Positions 34,443-44,621 of a stretch of 64,000 nucleotides of DNA are shown here, one piece after another. The translations under genes and the position numbers were made by a program. Within the stretch, counting starts at the first letter, position 1. The number at the start of each line of letters is the position of its first letter. The stretch is from Stictocephala bisonia (lineage: Eukaryota > Arthropoda > Insecta > Hemiptera > Membracidae): positions 465,001 through 529,000 of the forward strand of contig JAQJVL010000545.1 of assembly GCA_035578905.1 (NCBI GenBank), given 5' to 3'. The notes under the pieces were generated by a model, which worked only from the letters and a program-made list of their open reading frames with translations, was not told where the DNA came from and did not search any database.

Positions 34443-35594
34443 TTAATCATGTTGTAACTGGATCAAAATGACCAAATAGGTTGTCACTGAACCTGCAATA
34501 GAAGTCAGTATGTGACGTTGGATCGGGAAGAAACCAAGAGCGGAGAATCTGGCATTGTGGTGCAGCAACTGAAGAAGGAATATTTCTAGCTCATTCCTTA
34601 CTTCTGAGTCTATTTCCTTATTCATGTACCTGCAGATAATCGGAGCAGTTTCTTCTGCAGCATCGGTAACATCATTAGTACGCCAGATCAAGATTACCAG
34701 CTGTACGAGAGGAACACAAATCCAAAAGGCCAACAAGAAAATATTGCCTTTATCCCGTTGTAGATGAATAACTAACCGGTGGAGCATAAGCGTGATGCCA
34801 ACAAATGACAAAAACACAGCAAGGATAATTTTTCGATTAAAAAAGGTGTTTACTTTTTGCACTGTGTCACAAAGTTGCGAGTACATTTCTGCTAGGGTCT
34901 TGAACTTGGAAATTACTAACATGTTCGATTTTATTGGCTTTCCTCTGGGCAGGTAACCCTGAATGTCTGTAAACAAGAGATCACAACAATGCCAGTCCAT
35001 TTCCTGTTGTATCTCATTGTTGATAGTTCGGAAGTATTCTGCACAAGCTTCACAGATGTGGTGAAACTGCCAGACCATTGAAAACAAAATCAAATGATGT
35101 GACAAGTTCAGATTGGTCACTAACATGGTGATACAGTTTAGTGGCAAACTCTTCGTCACGAGAGAAACCAAGTGCATTATAATCATTACAAATATCGTAG
35201 CCAATGCTTTTATTTCAATCAAATTGTTCTTTTTTGGAGTGTGAAAAAAATTACTAAATGCTTGAAGGTCACAATAAATGTTTATCAACTCGTCCAGATT
35301 GTTTGTGACACTAATAAAGTTGACTAATGTAAACAGTTGGAAACAGCATCGCTCTAAGACTGTCGCAAAAAAATAACTCATTTCTGTTATTCGCAAACCA
35401 TCGCAAAGGTTTGTAACTTCCACAAACACACAACCAGCTGTTATCAGTACTTGAACACAAAGTGCAGTCAGATTGATAAAGTACAGTTTCGAGCATGCCT
35501 GGAAAATCTTAAGTTCATTTAAACTCTGCAACCTTGCTGGAAACAATCCTAAATATTGGAAAACCTTGCACAACCTTTCTGGTAATACATCCAT
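34443..35594 (-). CDS. Gustatory receptor, 7tm_7 family (Gr3), intact
   Basis: A 383-aa single-exon receptor frame starts at the ATG at 35594 (MDVLPERLC), aligned with the starts of Gr1 and Gr2. The N-terminal half is clearly divergent from Gr1/Gr2, although the pattern GLFPARL...FQAC..L is kept. By contrast, from MVWQFHHICEACAEYF to VISKFKTLAEMY it is almost identical at both protein and DNA level. The TM5-TM6 region diverges again, and the last 60 residues (EVRNELEIFLLQLLHHNARF...TYLVILIQ) are again near-identical. This mosaic suggests gene conversion. Its stop codon lies about 6 bp from a 66-bp minisatellite, so the mRNA 3' end may include that array. Confidence 0.93.
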   Translation of the reverse strand: MDVLPERLCKVFQYLGLFPARLQSLNELKIFQACSKLYFINLTALCVQVLITAGCVFVEVTNLCDGLRITEMSYFFATVLERCCFQLFTLVNFISVTNNLDELINIYCDLQAFSNFFHTPKKNNLIEIKALATIFVMIIMHLVSLVTKSLPLNCITMLVTNLNLSHHLILFSMVWQFHHICEACAEYFRTINNEIQQEMDWHCCDLLFTDIQGYLPRGKPIKSNMLVISKFKTLAEMYSQLCDTVQKVNTFFNRKIILAVFLSFVGITLMLHRLVIHLQRDKGNIFLLAFWICVPLVQLVILIWRTNDVTDAAEETAPIICRYMNKEIDSEVRNELEIFLLQLLHHNARFSALGFFPIQRHILTSIAGSVTTYLVILIQLQHD

Positions 35595-36330
35595 TTTGTT
35601 TATGAGCAGTTTTGAATATCGCAACTGATTTCGTATTCTTACTTGTCAAAGACGATAACACGAAGCAGAATTCAATATCAATATTTGGCGAAAGTAATGT
35701 GGGTATTTATTCATTTCACCCCAACTTCTGTCTTAAAAGAGATGTTCCACTAAAATAACATCGTATTGCGTATGTAAGGTGTATTCTTACACAAAATATC
35801 TTTTAATGTCATATTTTTTCATAAGTATACGCGTAGCAACAGCGCCGTGGTTTTTTATCGCTATATTGTTATGACAAGGAATACAAGTGATATTTTTAAA
35901 TCAACAACCTAACATTCCACTCAGTTACTTAAATTTTTCTTAGACAATTGAAACTACATTATGTTATTTTTAACATGGACGTATCATAATAGCTAAGGAC
36001 GTCAATCAAACACAGTTATCCTTAAATAGTACATTGTGCATGACATTAAAGGACATGTTTCAACAGAATCTACAAAGGAAAACGCTTTGAAAATTTAATC
36101 TTCTTTTTTGTTGTATTATAGTCTTTAGTTTGTGGCTATGAAATTAAATTGGTAGTTTTAATGTACCAGTTGTATAAATTAACTTCCAGCAATATGAATT
36201 GAAATAACTGGGAGTTTACTGTCAATTTTAGTTTAAACAAACACCATTCGTAATGTATCAAACATTTCTATGCGAGTCCCTCATTATATAAAAATTAAAT
36301 TTTAATACATATCAAATAGACTCAGTTGTA
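35595..36330. other. Intergenic between Gr3 and the TIR-bounded element
   Basis: AT-rich non-coding sequence; nothing recognisable was seen. Confidence 0.5.
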
Positions 36331-36336
36331 CTTGTA

Positions 36337-36535
36337 AGTAGATACCTTTTGAGAGTTGAAAAACGTCCCAGTGGTTAATTCCGTCCCAGTGGTTAGCCGA
36401 AGCCCAGTTCGGATTTCTTCGGCTAGCTCCGGTTTTGGGTAGCTCCACCAAGTCACGTGATCAAAATAAAGAGCTGCGATTGTCTAAAATAAACAATATG
36501 GCTGCCATATAGACTTAAAAATAATTATAATTTTT
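36337..36535 (+). repeat. Left terminal inverted repeat
   Basis: It pairs with 44425-44621 over about 200 bp with high identity. Features shared by both arms in order are AGTAGATACCTTTT, two copies of CGTCCCAGTGGT, GGATTTCTTCGGC, CCACCAAGTCACGTGATC, and AATATGGCTGCCATAT. Divergence becomes complete inside the AATAATTATA segment. Confidence 0.92.
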
Positions 36536-36779
36536 TTCTTGTATTTTCATCTGTTCAAAATCAGTTGATCAGTTATTAAAAATAATAGTATATGAATCAT
36601 GAAATTAATGTTGTATTTTTAATAAGAACAAAAATATAAGGGTCAGTAGTAGGAATATGGGGATTCTTCATAAATTTATGATTATAATAGTATAAGACAG
36701 TGATTGAGTTTATGTTTGTACTTACCGTTATGATTGTATTTGTTAGGGTTAAAATACAATCATAACTATTTTATTTATC

Positions 36780-37345
36780 AATTGGCCAACATTTCCACAC
36801 CACGTTAGGTCTAAACCAAGACGAGATGTCTTGGCACTTTGGGAGAAATTTAATGTGCCTCCTTCCCAGTAGGCCTATGCACACGTGTAAGGAGCCCCAT
36901 CCATCGCTCCATACGGTCATGACCACTCCATAACTAAATTGTCATGTCCCATTTATTTTTTTTTTCATCCCTATCCAACTGCATGCTACTTTACTCAGAG
37001 AAGATCTTCAATATAGCACGTGACCTACATGGATTTTAATTTATTTATTTTATTTTATTTTGTTTCATAGAAAATCTTACACCCTAGACTTACAGAGTTT
37101 AGGCCAGCCATAGAGTATACCATTCACACACATACAAATACACGAAGCATACTAGGGCCTGGACGTGCAGCAATAGGAATTACATTATGTCTGACTGTAT
37201 GGTGCGAGGACCGCATTAGGGCTTATGCGTTTTACGGCTGCCTTGGGGAACAGTTGGGCTTTTTTTTTTTTTTTTAATTTAATTTGGGCCGTCGTTTACC
37301 TCGATGGTAAGGTATTCCACACAAGTGTCCTGGGCTTACAGAGTT
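36780..37345. other. Unidentified interspersed sequence inside the TIR-bounded element
   Basis: GC-richer segments and T-rich or TTTA-rich tracts suggest one or more short retroelement 3' ends. The phrase CTTACAGAGTTT with a following GCCATAGA segment occurs at about 37095. It occurs again split across the piggyBac-type insertion at 37335 and 38023, so the host sequence was already duplicated before the insertion. Confidence 0.4.
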
Positions 37346-37348
37346 TAA

Positions 37349-38018
37349 CCCTCCTAGTGTTCACTATGTACCCTCAAAATGTTAGGCGGATTTAGCTTGA
37401 TTTGCAGACATTTGTTTGAAAAATAATATAAAATATATTTATTATTATAAATACATACTATTATATATCATTTTATTTGTTATATTACACTGAATATTTT
37501 ACAATATGTTTTATGTACATACCTTCATTTTGAAAAATGTTGTGCATCCAAAACTGAAGAAAACATTTTTTTTCGTTGTTTTAGAAAAGTTTTCACTGTT
37601 ACCATAGAAATAAAATAACACAAATAAACAAATCCAGGATAGCCATCTTGTTCAAAATTTAGTAAACTTTAAAAATGTATACAATATATACAAATGATTT
37701 GCTCAGCAAAAATTGGAAAGGACAAAAAACAAACGTAAACACCAGTGAGTCAACATGGCCGATCCTCCTTCACTGACTGTTACAGCTATTTTGTAAACAA
37801 ATCACAATTCTCTCGATGCCTGTAATCGATCATACTCGACTATCGATTATTCGGTATGATCTCCTGTTTCGATTGATACCACATAGAGTATTATTGATGG
37901 AACGATAATGCCAGAATAGCATATGTAACAATGGACTGCACAGTTGCCGATGCATCGGCAATTAACATTTACGAGACGTACTAAATTGCCGATGCATCGG
38001 CAATTAACAACAGGAGGG
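37349..38018. mobile_element. Non-autonomous piggyBac-type element in TTAA
   Basis: The termini are CCCTCCTAGTGTT and, inverted, CCCTCCTGTTGTT, flanked by TTAA on both sides (37345-37348 and 38019-38022). These are the target and terminal features of piggyBac-like elements. The 670-bp interior encodes no transposase. Near the right end the palindromic block TTGCCGATGCATCGGCAATT occurs twice (about 37944 and 37986). It is inserted inside the larger Polinton-like element, so it is the younger of the two. Confidence 0.85.
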
Positions 38019-38439
38019 TTAAGACAGCCATAGAACACACACAGAGCTAGGAACACTTATTTTTTTCTAACTTTTTATAGTAAAATTGTGCACTTACTAA
38101 AGCATACTTACCACCTTAGGATGATGTGGAAGACAACAAGGTACAAATACATAATTAGATGGTCTTTCCAATACTCTTCGAGCTAACTATATCAAAGGTT
38201 TTGAGAAAACTATGAACTAGCCTAAAACTAAAAGTCATACTACCTTCCTCCCATAACTTTTTTGAAATTTGCTCTTACACCACTTATTCGTCTTTCAAAC
38301 AGCTCTGTTAAGATTTCTCTGATAATAGAGGATGTTTAAAAACCATATTTACATCTTTACAAGGACCCACAATGACAAATTCTTTAACGATAAAACTATT
38401 GTTGTTGTCTTTGAACTCATGAAACTCCACCACTGCCGG

Positions 38440-39022
38440 TGTCGACATGTTTGTGATTAATTTATTGCGGGCTTTCCTTTCTTATACCAAACAATTTCAT
38501 CATGCAACCCATCTGCATCTAAACCATTTGCTTGCTGTGGTGGGGGGACATAGACATAATCACTATGCATAACCCGATCAATGTGCTCCATTAAGTAAGA
38601 CTCGACACCGGATAGTTGTTCAATGTTCCGAGAAATGTAAGGCAGTAAGCTGACAAAGTCTAGCTATTCAGACTCGCTAAATAGGACAGACGTTTTATGT
38701 TTAGCATGTTGGGTCTCTACATGTGGCTTGAAGTAAATATTTTTAATAAAAATTTTAAATCCAAAAAAGTAAATCTCCTTTTCTCACTTTTTTGCTTAAA
38801 ACACGAGTGATTTAAGATTTCAGATTCTGAAACTCGATTTTCTGAATGATCCAACAAAGCAAATTTCCGATTGCCTTGTTTGTGAAAAATAACACCCATG
38901 TGAAAGTCAAACTCTTTAAAGAGGCCCACAGTAACGAATGATGATAAAAGTAAATTTACGTTATACATTACTTTCAGAAAGCCTGTCAGAGCCTGTTGTG
39001 GAGGAGGATTTTCCTTGTCCAA
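38440..39022 (-). pseudogene. Decayed virion-type gene F of the Polinton-like element
   Basis: Minus-strand coding fragments include a 101-codon frame at 38717-39022 (LTGFLKVMYNVNL...SSFVTVGLFKEFDF). A following open stretch reads toward 38440 (EQLSGVESYLMEHIDRV, VPPPQQANGLDADGLHDE). A stop separates the fragments. No domain was recognised with confidence. It lies at the 3' end of the same-strand gene block and is assigned to it by position and coding-like composition. Confidence 0.5.
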
Positions 39023-39089
39023 CTAGTGGAAACTCAACAATGGAGATATTAGCCTCTGGGGCAGGAGATATTGACCCCTTTGTTGACTA

Positions 39090-40340
39090 AGCAGCAACTG
39101 AAAAATAGCGTTTGTTCAGCCTCCTTTTATAGGAGATATGACACTAGAGAACTCTATTGACAGTACCTGTAAGTGGCTGTACTCGATCAGAGCATGATGA
39201 ATGATTAAAAAATAGGTAGTGGTGCCCTTTTAAAAAGTAGCAGAAGACTCAAATTCAAGACGGACATCTTCAGGACCAGACTTTAGATTTTTATACTGTT
39301 TGGAACAGTCGATAGCAAACACAGGATAAGTGTCTTAATCTTTGCGACTCATGATGGGGTGAGGTGTACTGGTTTCATAGTAAGATGACTGGAACCTTGC
39401 GTACATTTCATACAATAGAGCGTCACCACAACGCAAATTATCATAAGGATAATACTGAGAGCTTAGAAAGAGTTTCGCATCTGTAAATGAGTGCTTATCA
39501 AAAAGACTAGCATCTTTTGCCAAATCACTTTTCCTTGCAGTTTGAAACGTAAGTGTGACGTAACAAGGTTTTTTCAAGTGTAAAGATGTTTTAATTGTCT
39601 AAGAATTTACTTGATGGAAGTTAGGGAATATCGTGCAGCTTCCAAGATCTGAACGGTATTTCCAACTCACGGTCCTGTTCCATTGTCTTTAATAAAGATA
39701 GTTTAATTTCATCGGAAACCTTGATATAAGATACCCGCCAGTAAATCTTATCTATTGTAAGGTGGAAATCAGTAGTTGCAGAAGTAGAATTTTTTTTGTA
39801 AACGGCATTTTTTGTAATGGAAGACAAGATCAAAATGAGTTCCTATTTTTGGTTGACAATTATGCGTCTGTAGTCTTCAAAAAAACACATTAGACATTTT
39901 AAAGGAACACACAAAGAAATGTCCTTAGTTGCCTTAACCATCCCTTTGCCAAACCACGCAGCATTCACTAGTATTTTTTCATCCTCTAGTGCAAGTTATA
40001 CTTAATTCCAAATTGTGGATGTTATGCCAACATTATTTGTCCGATCAATAATTACATCCCCAATTTCGTATCTAATCTCATTCAAAAGAAATGCTATAGC
40101 ATTGTTGGCCAGTTTTAACGTTGCATCATTCGTCTGTTCGTCTGATTTTGTTACCTTGCCTGTCACATACAAGTAACTTTCACAGGGGCATGTAAAGCCA
40201 TCTTGTTGTTGAATTTAAATGCGTACCTCATCATTTGTATTAAAAAGTTGTAGATGTAAAGGGGTGTGAGTACGGTACTCGTCTTCTGTTACACTTTTAT
40301 CAAATTATGACCTACTGTTTACGGCCAACATGATTTACCA
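39090..40340 (-). pseudogene. Decayed virion-type gene E (capsid-like, widely found in arthropod genomes)
   Basis: One frame-conserved minus-strand region of about 400 codons is interrupted by several stops and at least one shift. The best pieces are 39621-39833 (DFHLTIDKIYWRV..SDEIKLSLL..FRSWKLHDIP) and 39335-39577 (FLSSQYYPYDN..LLYEMYARFQSSYY), followed by AIDCSKQ and DVRLEFES. From general knowledge this protein type recurs in arthropod genomes as an uncharacterised TE/virus-derived protein. A structural (capsid) role is inferred from context and not demonstrated. Confidence 0.6.
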
Positions 40341-40434
40341 CTAGAAGTCCTACGTACTTTAAGTAATCCTTGTTTTTGGATGTTAACTCTTTCGTGCGCG
40401 AGAGTTGACTATACCCAACGTTTTTGTTTCAAGT

Positions 40435-41080
40435 GTAGCCTAATACTCACAGTTTCGTCCCTCAAGTTTTATCAACTGATTATCTAGATAGCAAAATATT
40501 AGTTTTATATTTTCAAGTCTCTTTACATTCACTGGTAAATAAATTACGTTGCGCGGTGTTTCTACAATCTTTAAACCTGGTGATACGCTCGGGTAAAACT
40601 CGTGAACTACGTGACCTTCAATACCGTTTTGACAGGAACATTTCGCTAAGTTACATTTGACTCGTATGACGTTTACTTTGATAATGTCGACAGGTTGGTC
40701 TGACACGTACCATTTATTGGGTTCAAGAACCTTGGGTGAATAGCCTATCGAGGATCCAATACTAGCAGGTTTTGTAAAATAAATAACCTTCTCACCGTAA
40801 ATTTCCATTTGAAATGTATTATTGTTTCCTCGAAACTTTAATTTGTCTGGTTTATTAATCTGTTCTATCAATTTCGTAATATCGTCAATTTCATAAGAGC
40901 TAGTGGGAATATCTACAACATTGTTACCGTAGTGAAATAAAGTGTTAACGCTATGTTTGTTTTAGCGTTATAAGTAGTAAAGTCTACCAATCCAATATCC
41001 CATTCTCCTTTAGACAAATCTACTACTGGAAATATGTTGCAGTCAAACACCGAACCCATTTCACTAAGACAAAACATGTT
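40435..41080 (-). pseudogene. Decayed virion-type gene D
   Basis: The block begins near 41075 with MFCLSEMGSVFDCN and FPVVDLSKGEWDIGL. A stop near 40925 separates it from a 143-codon frame (40440-40871) containing SSYEIDDITKLIEQ upstream and CNLAKCSC, HEFYPSVSPG and VIYLPVNVK inside. The TAG at the end (40440) follows a shortened C-terminus. It is in the same orientation as, and immediately upstream of, gene E. Function is not established; a structural role is plausible by context. Confidence 0.55.
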
Positions 41081-41159
41081 TACTCATTCACGGATTGATG
41101 AAAACTAATGTTGATTGATTAAAACCCTAAAACATAAATACCCACAATTGCTCGAATTA

Positions 41160-41730
41160 AATGTCTGATGATGTGTGTAATTGTAGTGTACCTTGTATCC
41201 CTCAAAATACTTCAAAAGCTGGTGGTCTTAAATTTCCAAAACTATCAAAATAATATACAATACAACCTTTTTCAACATACCTAGTGTGTACCATCACCAA
41301 ATATTGAATATAAATTTACAATAGCGTATTCCTTTTTTCAGGTACTTTTCGTTAAAATATCTTTTATAAATATACCTAAAAAATGTGGTATTTAAGTTCA
41401 CAGGCATACTGGTCGGGTCCACCTGTCTACGATGTTGATTGTCACTATATTTTGAATATGCGATGTATTGCTCCTTGCACGCCTCATCCAACTTATTAAT
41501 TCCTGGATCCCACAGCCTAATATCTCCTTCAACTTAGTCCCAGGACCACAGTAACTGTAAATGCCAAGCATATGACGTTCAACAGGTAATATATCCTGTT
41601 TAGTACTGAAGCAGCAACACTACCGATTGTATTGGCAACACCATCAACAAGTCCACTTCCTTTGACAGTATATTTACGAATGACCTTTTTCATCTTGGGC
41701 ATCCCTTATACAGGTTTATACTTTGGCGTC
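41160..41730 (-). pseudogene. Decayed gene C with phospholipase A2-like motif pair
   Basis: An N-terminal hydrophobic/basic stretch (KVIRKYTVKGSGLVDGVAN, about 41690) precedes YCGPGTKL at about 41545, the calcium-loop signature of parvovirus- and adintovirus-type PLA2 domains. After a frameshift comes DEACKEQYIAYSKY (about 41480). The position where family members carry the catalytic His-Asp pair reads Gln-Tyr. The domain is therefore both frameshifted and catalytically dead. In viruses this domain assists membrane passage of incoming particles; here it is a relic. Confidence 0.6.
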
Positions 41731-41754
41731 TAAAACTCAACTGATCTATTCGAG

Positions 41755-42810
41755 TTAATGCATAAGTATATTATCTTCCATTCCATTAATATGATATAGT
41801 TCAAAATCAACTTTCCCATCAGAACGTAAATTTATGTCAGGATTTATATATTTTATTATGTCTATTGTACGTTTTCCACTTGAATCTATTGCAAATAAAG
41901 AATCAATGACTCCTTCAAGCATAATTTTAAGACAGTAAAATCTAACAGCATCAAAATTGCATTTAACCTTACCCAAATGTGTTATCTTTTTTAAATTAGC
42001 ATTAAAATTGGGATCGATGTTATGAATTTGGAAAGTATTTACTTGTAAGCCTTCTACGTCATGTTTAGCCATCTCTGCTTGCTCTTTAACTCTTTGAACG
42101 TCCTTCCACAAATTTTCCTTTAGTATTTCAACACAACATTTGTTTGTGGCATCAGTATCTTAGACAGGGTTGCCAACAACAACCAGTCTTTTATCTTCAA
42201 AATACCAAGCATTAGGTGTTTTTGAAGGTATATTTGATGTAAAATACTTTAAGTTTACAGCATCACCGTCGTATCTTGGCCTACCTACATCGAACATTCT
42301 TGTTTGAGCTACAGAATATATAGTTTCTTGAGGCTTGTTTTTATCATCAGCCAATTTCACATCCACCCCAATTTTTAATTTCTTCGGGATGCTAGCCCAG
42401 AGGGTTTTTAATTTTACAGCATCACCTTCGTATTTTGCATCAGAAATATGTGTTATTGTCTTCTCTCCAAATGAATAACTTCTTGGTAATGCTAGTGAGG
42501 TTTGGTATTTTAAGTAACTTAATGCCACTACATCGCAACCCTCTGTGGGTTCAGACACACTAGTTATCCCTCTGGATGGTGCATCATATTTTGTTTTTTG
42601 TCCTATTCTCAAACACATTTCACTTATAGTCTTATAGTTTACAGCATAGTCGTCTACTTTCAGTCCTCCAACCCTAGTTAACTTTTTCCCACCAATTTTA
42701 AAGTCTCCTTCTTAAGTTAATTTGAATCCTTCACCTGGTGGCCCCTTAGCTCATGCACTCTTCTTTTCAGCGCCTAACTGACGTCCAAACTTGTCGATAG
42801 ATATCTTGAA
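41755..42810 (-). pseudogene. Decayed gene B with repeated Y-x-G-D-A-V-x-L-K motif
   Basis: Fragments at 42160-42618 and 41755-42111 read on the minus strand, with an upstream part (FGRQLGAEKK, IGGKKLTRVGGLKVDD) that contains two stops. The motif AKYEGDAVKLK and its repeat PRYDGDAVNLK occur about 55 residues apart, suggesting a repetitive fibre- or spike-like protein. The second fragment (HDVEGLQVNTFQIHNIDPNF) may belong to the same protein. No catalytic motif is seen, and the role is uncertain. Confidence 0.5.
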
Positions 42811-42815
42811 ACTGA

Positions 42816-43820
42816 TTACAATTTTAAATTGTCAAAGTCTTTTATATACGTGCTTCCTTGAGCTCTTCTGAAATGGCAATTATCTCGTCTATGTGACCAG
42901 TATTTCCTACCTCCTTTAATGCAATCAACAAACCTGTGGTCAAGAAGTTCATTTGGATTGTCCCAATATTTGTAATTAATTTTATATCTCTTAATCTCCA
43001 TTAAAAATCCTTCTCCGACTTTCTATCTCTTGTTATTGATAAAAGGTACATTTGTTGACTAGGTCTCTTTATAGGAGGAGATTTTATATACTCGAGGGGA
43101 TTTTTTTTCTTTTTTTTTTCTTTTTCGGTGGAAACATGTTTGATGTTATATTTATGTACTTGTATTTGATTTAGTTCTGGTACCATATTTACGCTTGTGG
43201 AAACCAGTAGCCTTTAACATTTCCTTGTAAGCTTCGAAATCATTCTCATTGAATATGCTTTCCAGGTGTTTTTTTTAAATATCAACTCAAACAGTCCAGG
43301 TGCCCCATTGTATTGCTTTTCATTTATATTTATATCGTTATCAGTAAAACTAACAGGAGTCGATCCCATTTTCCAGTCTTCACCATCATAGTGAATACCA
43401 TACATAAGGTCTGCTTCCCTCTTATCGTCTTATGTGTATAAACTAAAGATAGTTGCTTAACAGATTTTCGATTTTGTTTGATCGAATAAATGCAACAACC
43501 TCTGGTAATGCAATAGACGATTCTAAATGACTCTTCAGGTTCAAAGTATTGCTCATCCTCACTAAAAGGGACGTTTTCTTCAGTCTGGCTAAGCTGCTCC
43601 TCTTCTTGTTTTATTTCATTCTTTACATCTACTACTTTATCCGTTAGATTTAGTGGTTCAATCAGTGGATTATACTGAACTTCCAAAGACCTTTGAGTTT
43701 GCATAGAACTTCTCTTTATTTCACGAAGATTTCGCTTGATGTTATCTTGTATCCTTTGTAAACTTCTACTACGTATGTTTTTCCTTATAAGTGTCGAAAT
43801 TTAATAAAATTATAATGTAT
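42816..43820 (-). pseudogene. Decayed gene A, first gene of the block
   Basis: It begins near 43810 with a basic, helical segment (IRSRSLQRIQDNIKRNLREI). An acidic stretch (EEEQLSQTEENVPFSEDEQYFEPEE) follows, and then, after a frameshift, YGIHYDGEDWKMGSTPVSF..DNDI (43214-43405) and GAPGLFELIF. The tail (43001-43186 and 42816-43001) has PSQQMYLL and NPNELLD in shifted frames. At least three shifts are present. This protein type is recurrent in arthropod genomes next to capsid-like genes, but I know no assigned function for it. Confidence 0.55.
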
Positions 43821-43839
43821 AACTGTAACTATAAAAGGT

Positions 43840-44230
43840 ATCCCTATGCCGACTTCTATTGCACCAAGGCTTATAGAGGAAGAGATCGTGTGGCTATCTG
43901 GTCCTCAACCAGCTATATGTTGCCCAGTCGAAGTGGGCTGAGGGTGTGACGAAACACTCTTAACGGAATCACCAAACTTACCTGCTCCCCACTTGAAGGT
44001 CTAGAAGGTCGCAGGTAGGCAAGAAGGCAGCTCGGCGGTCGCAGTGGAACTGACAATCGAGCAGCGTCGACTTCTTGTAACGGGCTGGATCCAAATTTTC
44101 GCGAGATTCAACGAAGTTCTGCGAGGAATGGAATTATAACCCTGCAGCAGGCGACCATGGACAACGCTGCGTCAGCGTTCCTGTACTCAGTTCAAAGCCC
44201 GCCCGGCCAACCTGCACTGGAAACGTCTGC
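43840..44230. other. GC-rich segment inside the Polinton-like element
   Basis: The composition is far more GC-rich than the surroundings (for example GGTCGCAGTGGAACTGAC, CCCGCCCGGCCAACC). No open frame or repeat structure explains it. It could be a regulatory or 5' part of the element, or an unrelated insertion. Confidence 0.35.
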
Positions 44231-44267
44231 ACTCTCCATTTTTACATTAATTCATTACAATATACTG

Positions 44268-44314
<47 letters not shown>
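44268..44314. repeat. (TA)n microsatellite
   Basis: This is a pure TA run just inside the right arm of the TIR-bounded element. Confidence 0.95.
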
Positions 44315-44317
<3 letters not shown>

Positions 44318-44424
44318 ATCTTTTTGTTATTTAGTAGTTATGTCGTTATGATATAGTAATTATGGACACTGACTAACTTACTAAATATTCCATTCCTGCT
44401 ATGACAACTAATTTTGTATAATTT

Positions 44425-44621
44425 AAATACAAATTTAAATATAATTATTTTTAAGTTTATATGGCAGCCATATTGGATATTTCGGCCAATCACAGCTCTT
44501 TATTTTGATCACGTGACTTGGTGGAGATACTCATGCCGAAGAAATCCAAACTGGCCTTCGGCTAACCACTGGGACGAAACTCACCACTGGGACGTTTTTC
44601 AACTCTGAAAAGGTATCTACT
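44425..44621 (-). repeat. Right terminal inverted repeat
   Basis: This is the inverted counterpart of 36337-36535, ending GGTATCTACT and followed by the direct repeat CTTGTA. In the first 60 bases of the two arms I count about four mismatches. Confidence 0.92.

Larger units (their letters stand above)
36337..44621 (-). mobile_element. Polinton/Maverick- or adintovirus-like element, decayed, with TIRs and 6-bp TSDs
   Basis: An 8285-bp unit has terminal inverted repeats of about 200 bp starting AGTAGATACC, flanked by perfect 6-bp direct repeats CTTGTA (36331-36336 and 44622-44627). Six-base target duplications with 5'-AG termini are the hallmark of Polintons. The interior (38440-43820) carries at least six decayed minus-strand genes of structural (virion) type. 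I see no DNA polymerase B, integrase, protease or ATPase, so it is a deletion derivative or a relic. All recognisable frames contain stops or shifts. Family assignment combines seen termini with inference from gene content. Confidence 0.75.

Noticed and set aside
33378..34446. Plus- and minus-strand frames with 22-residue repeats beside Gr3
   Set aside because: The 66-bp unit is divisible by three and leaves several frames open at once, which is not expected of a real gene.
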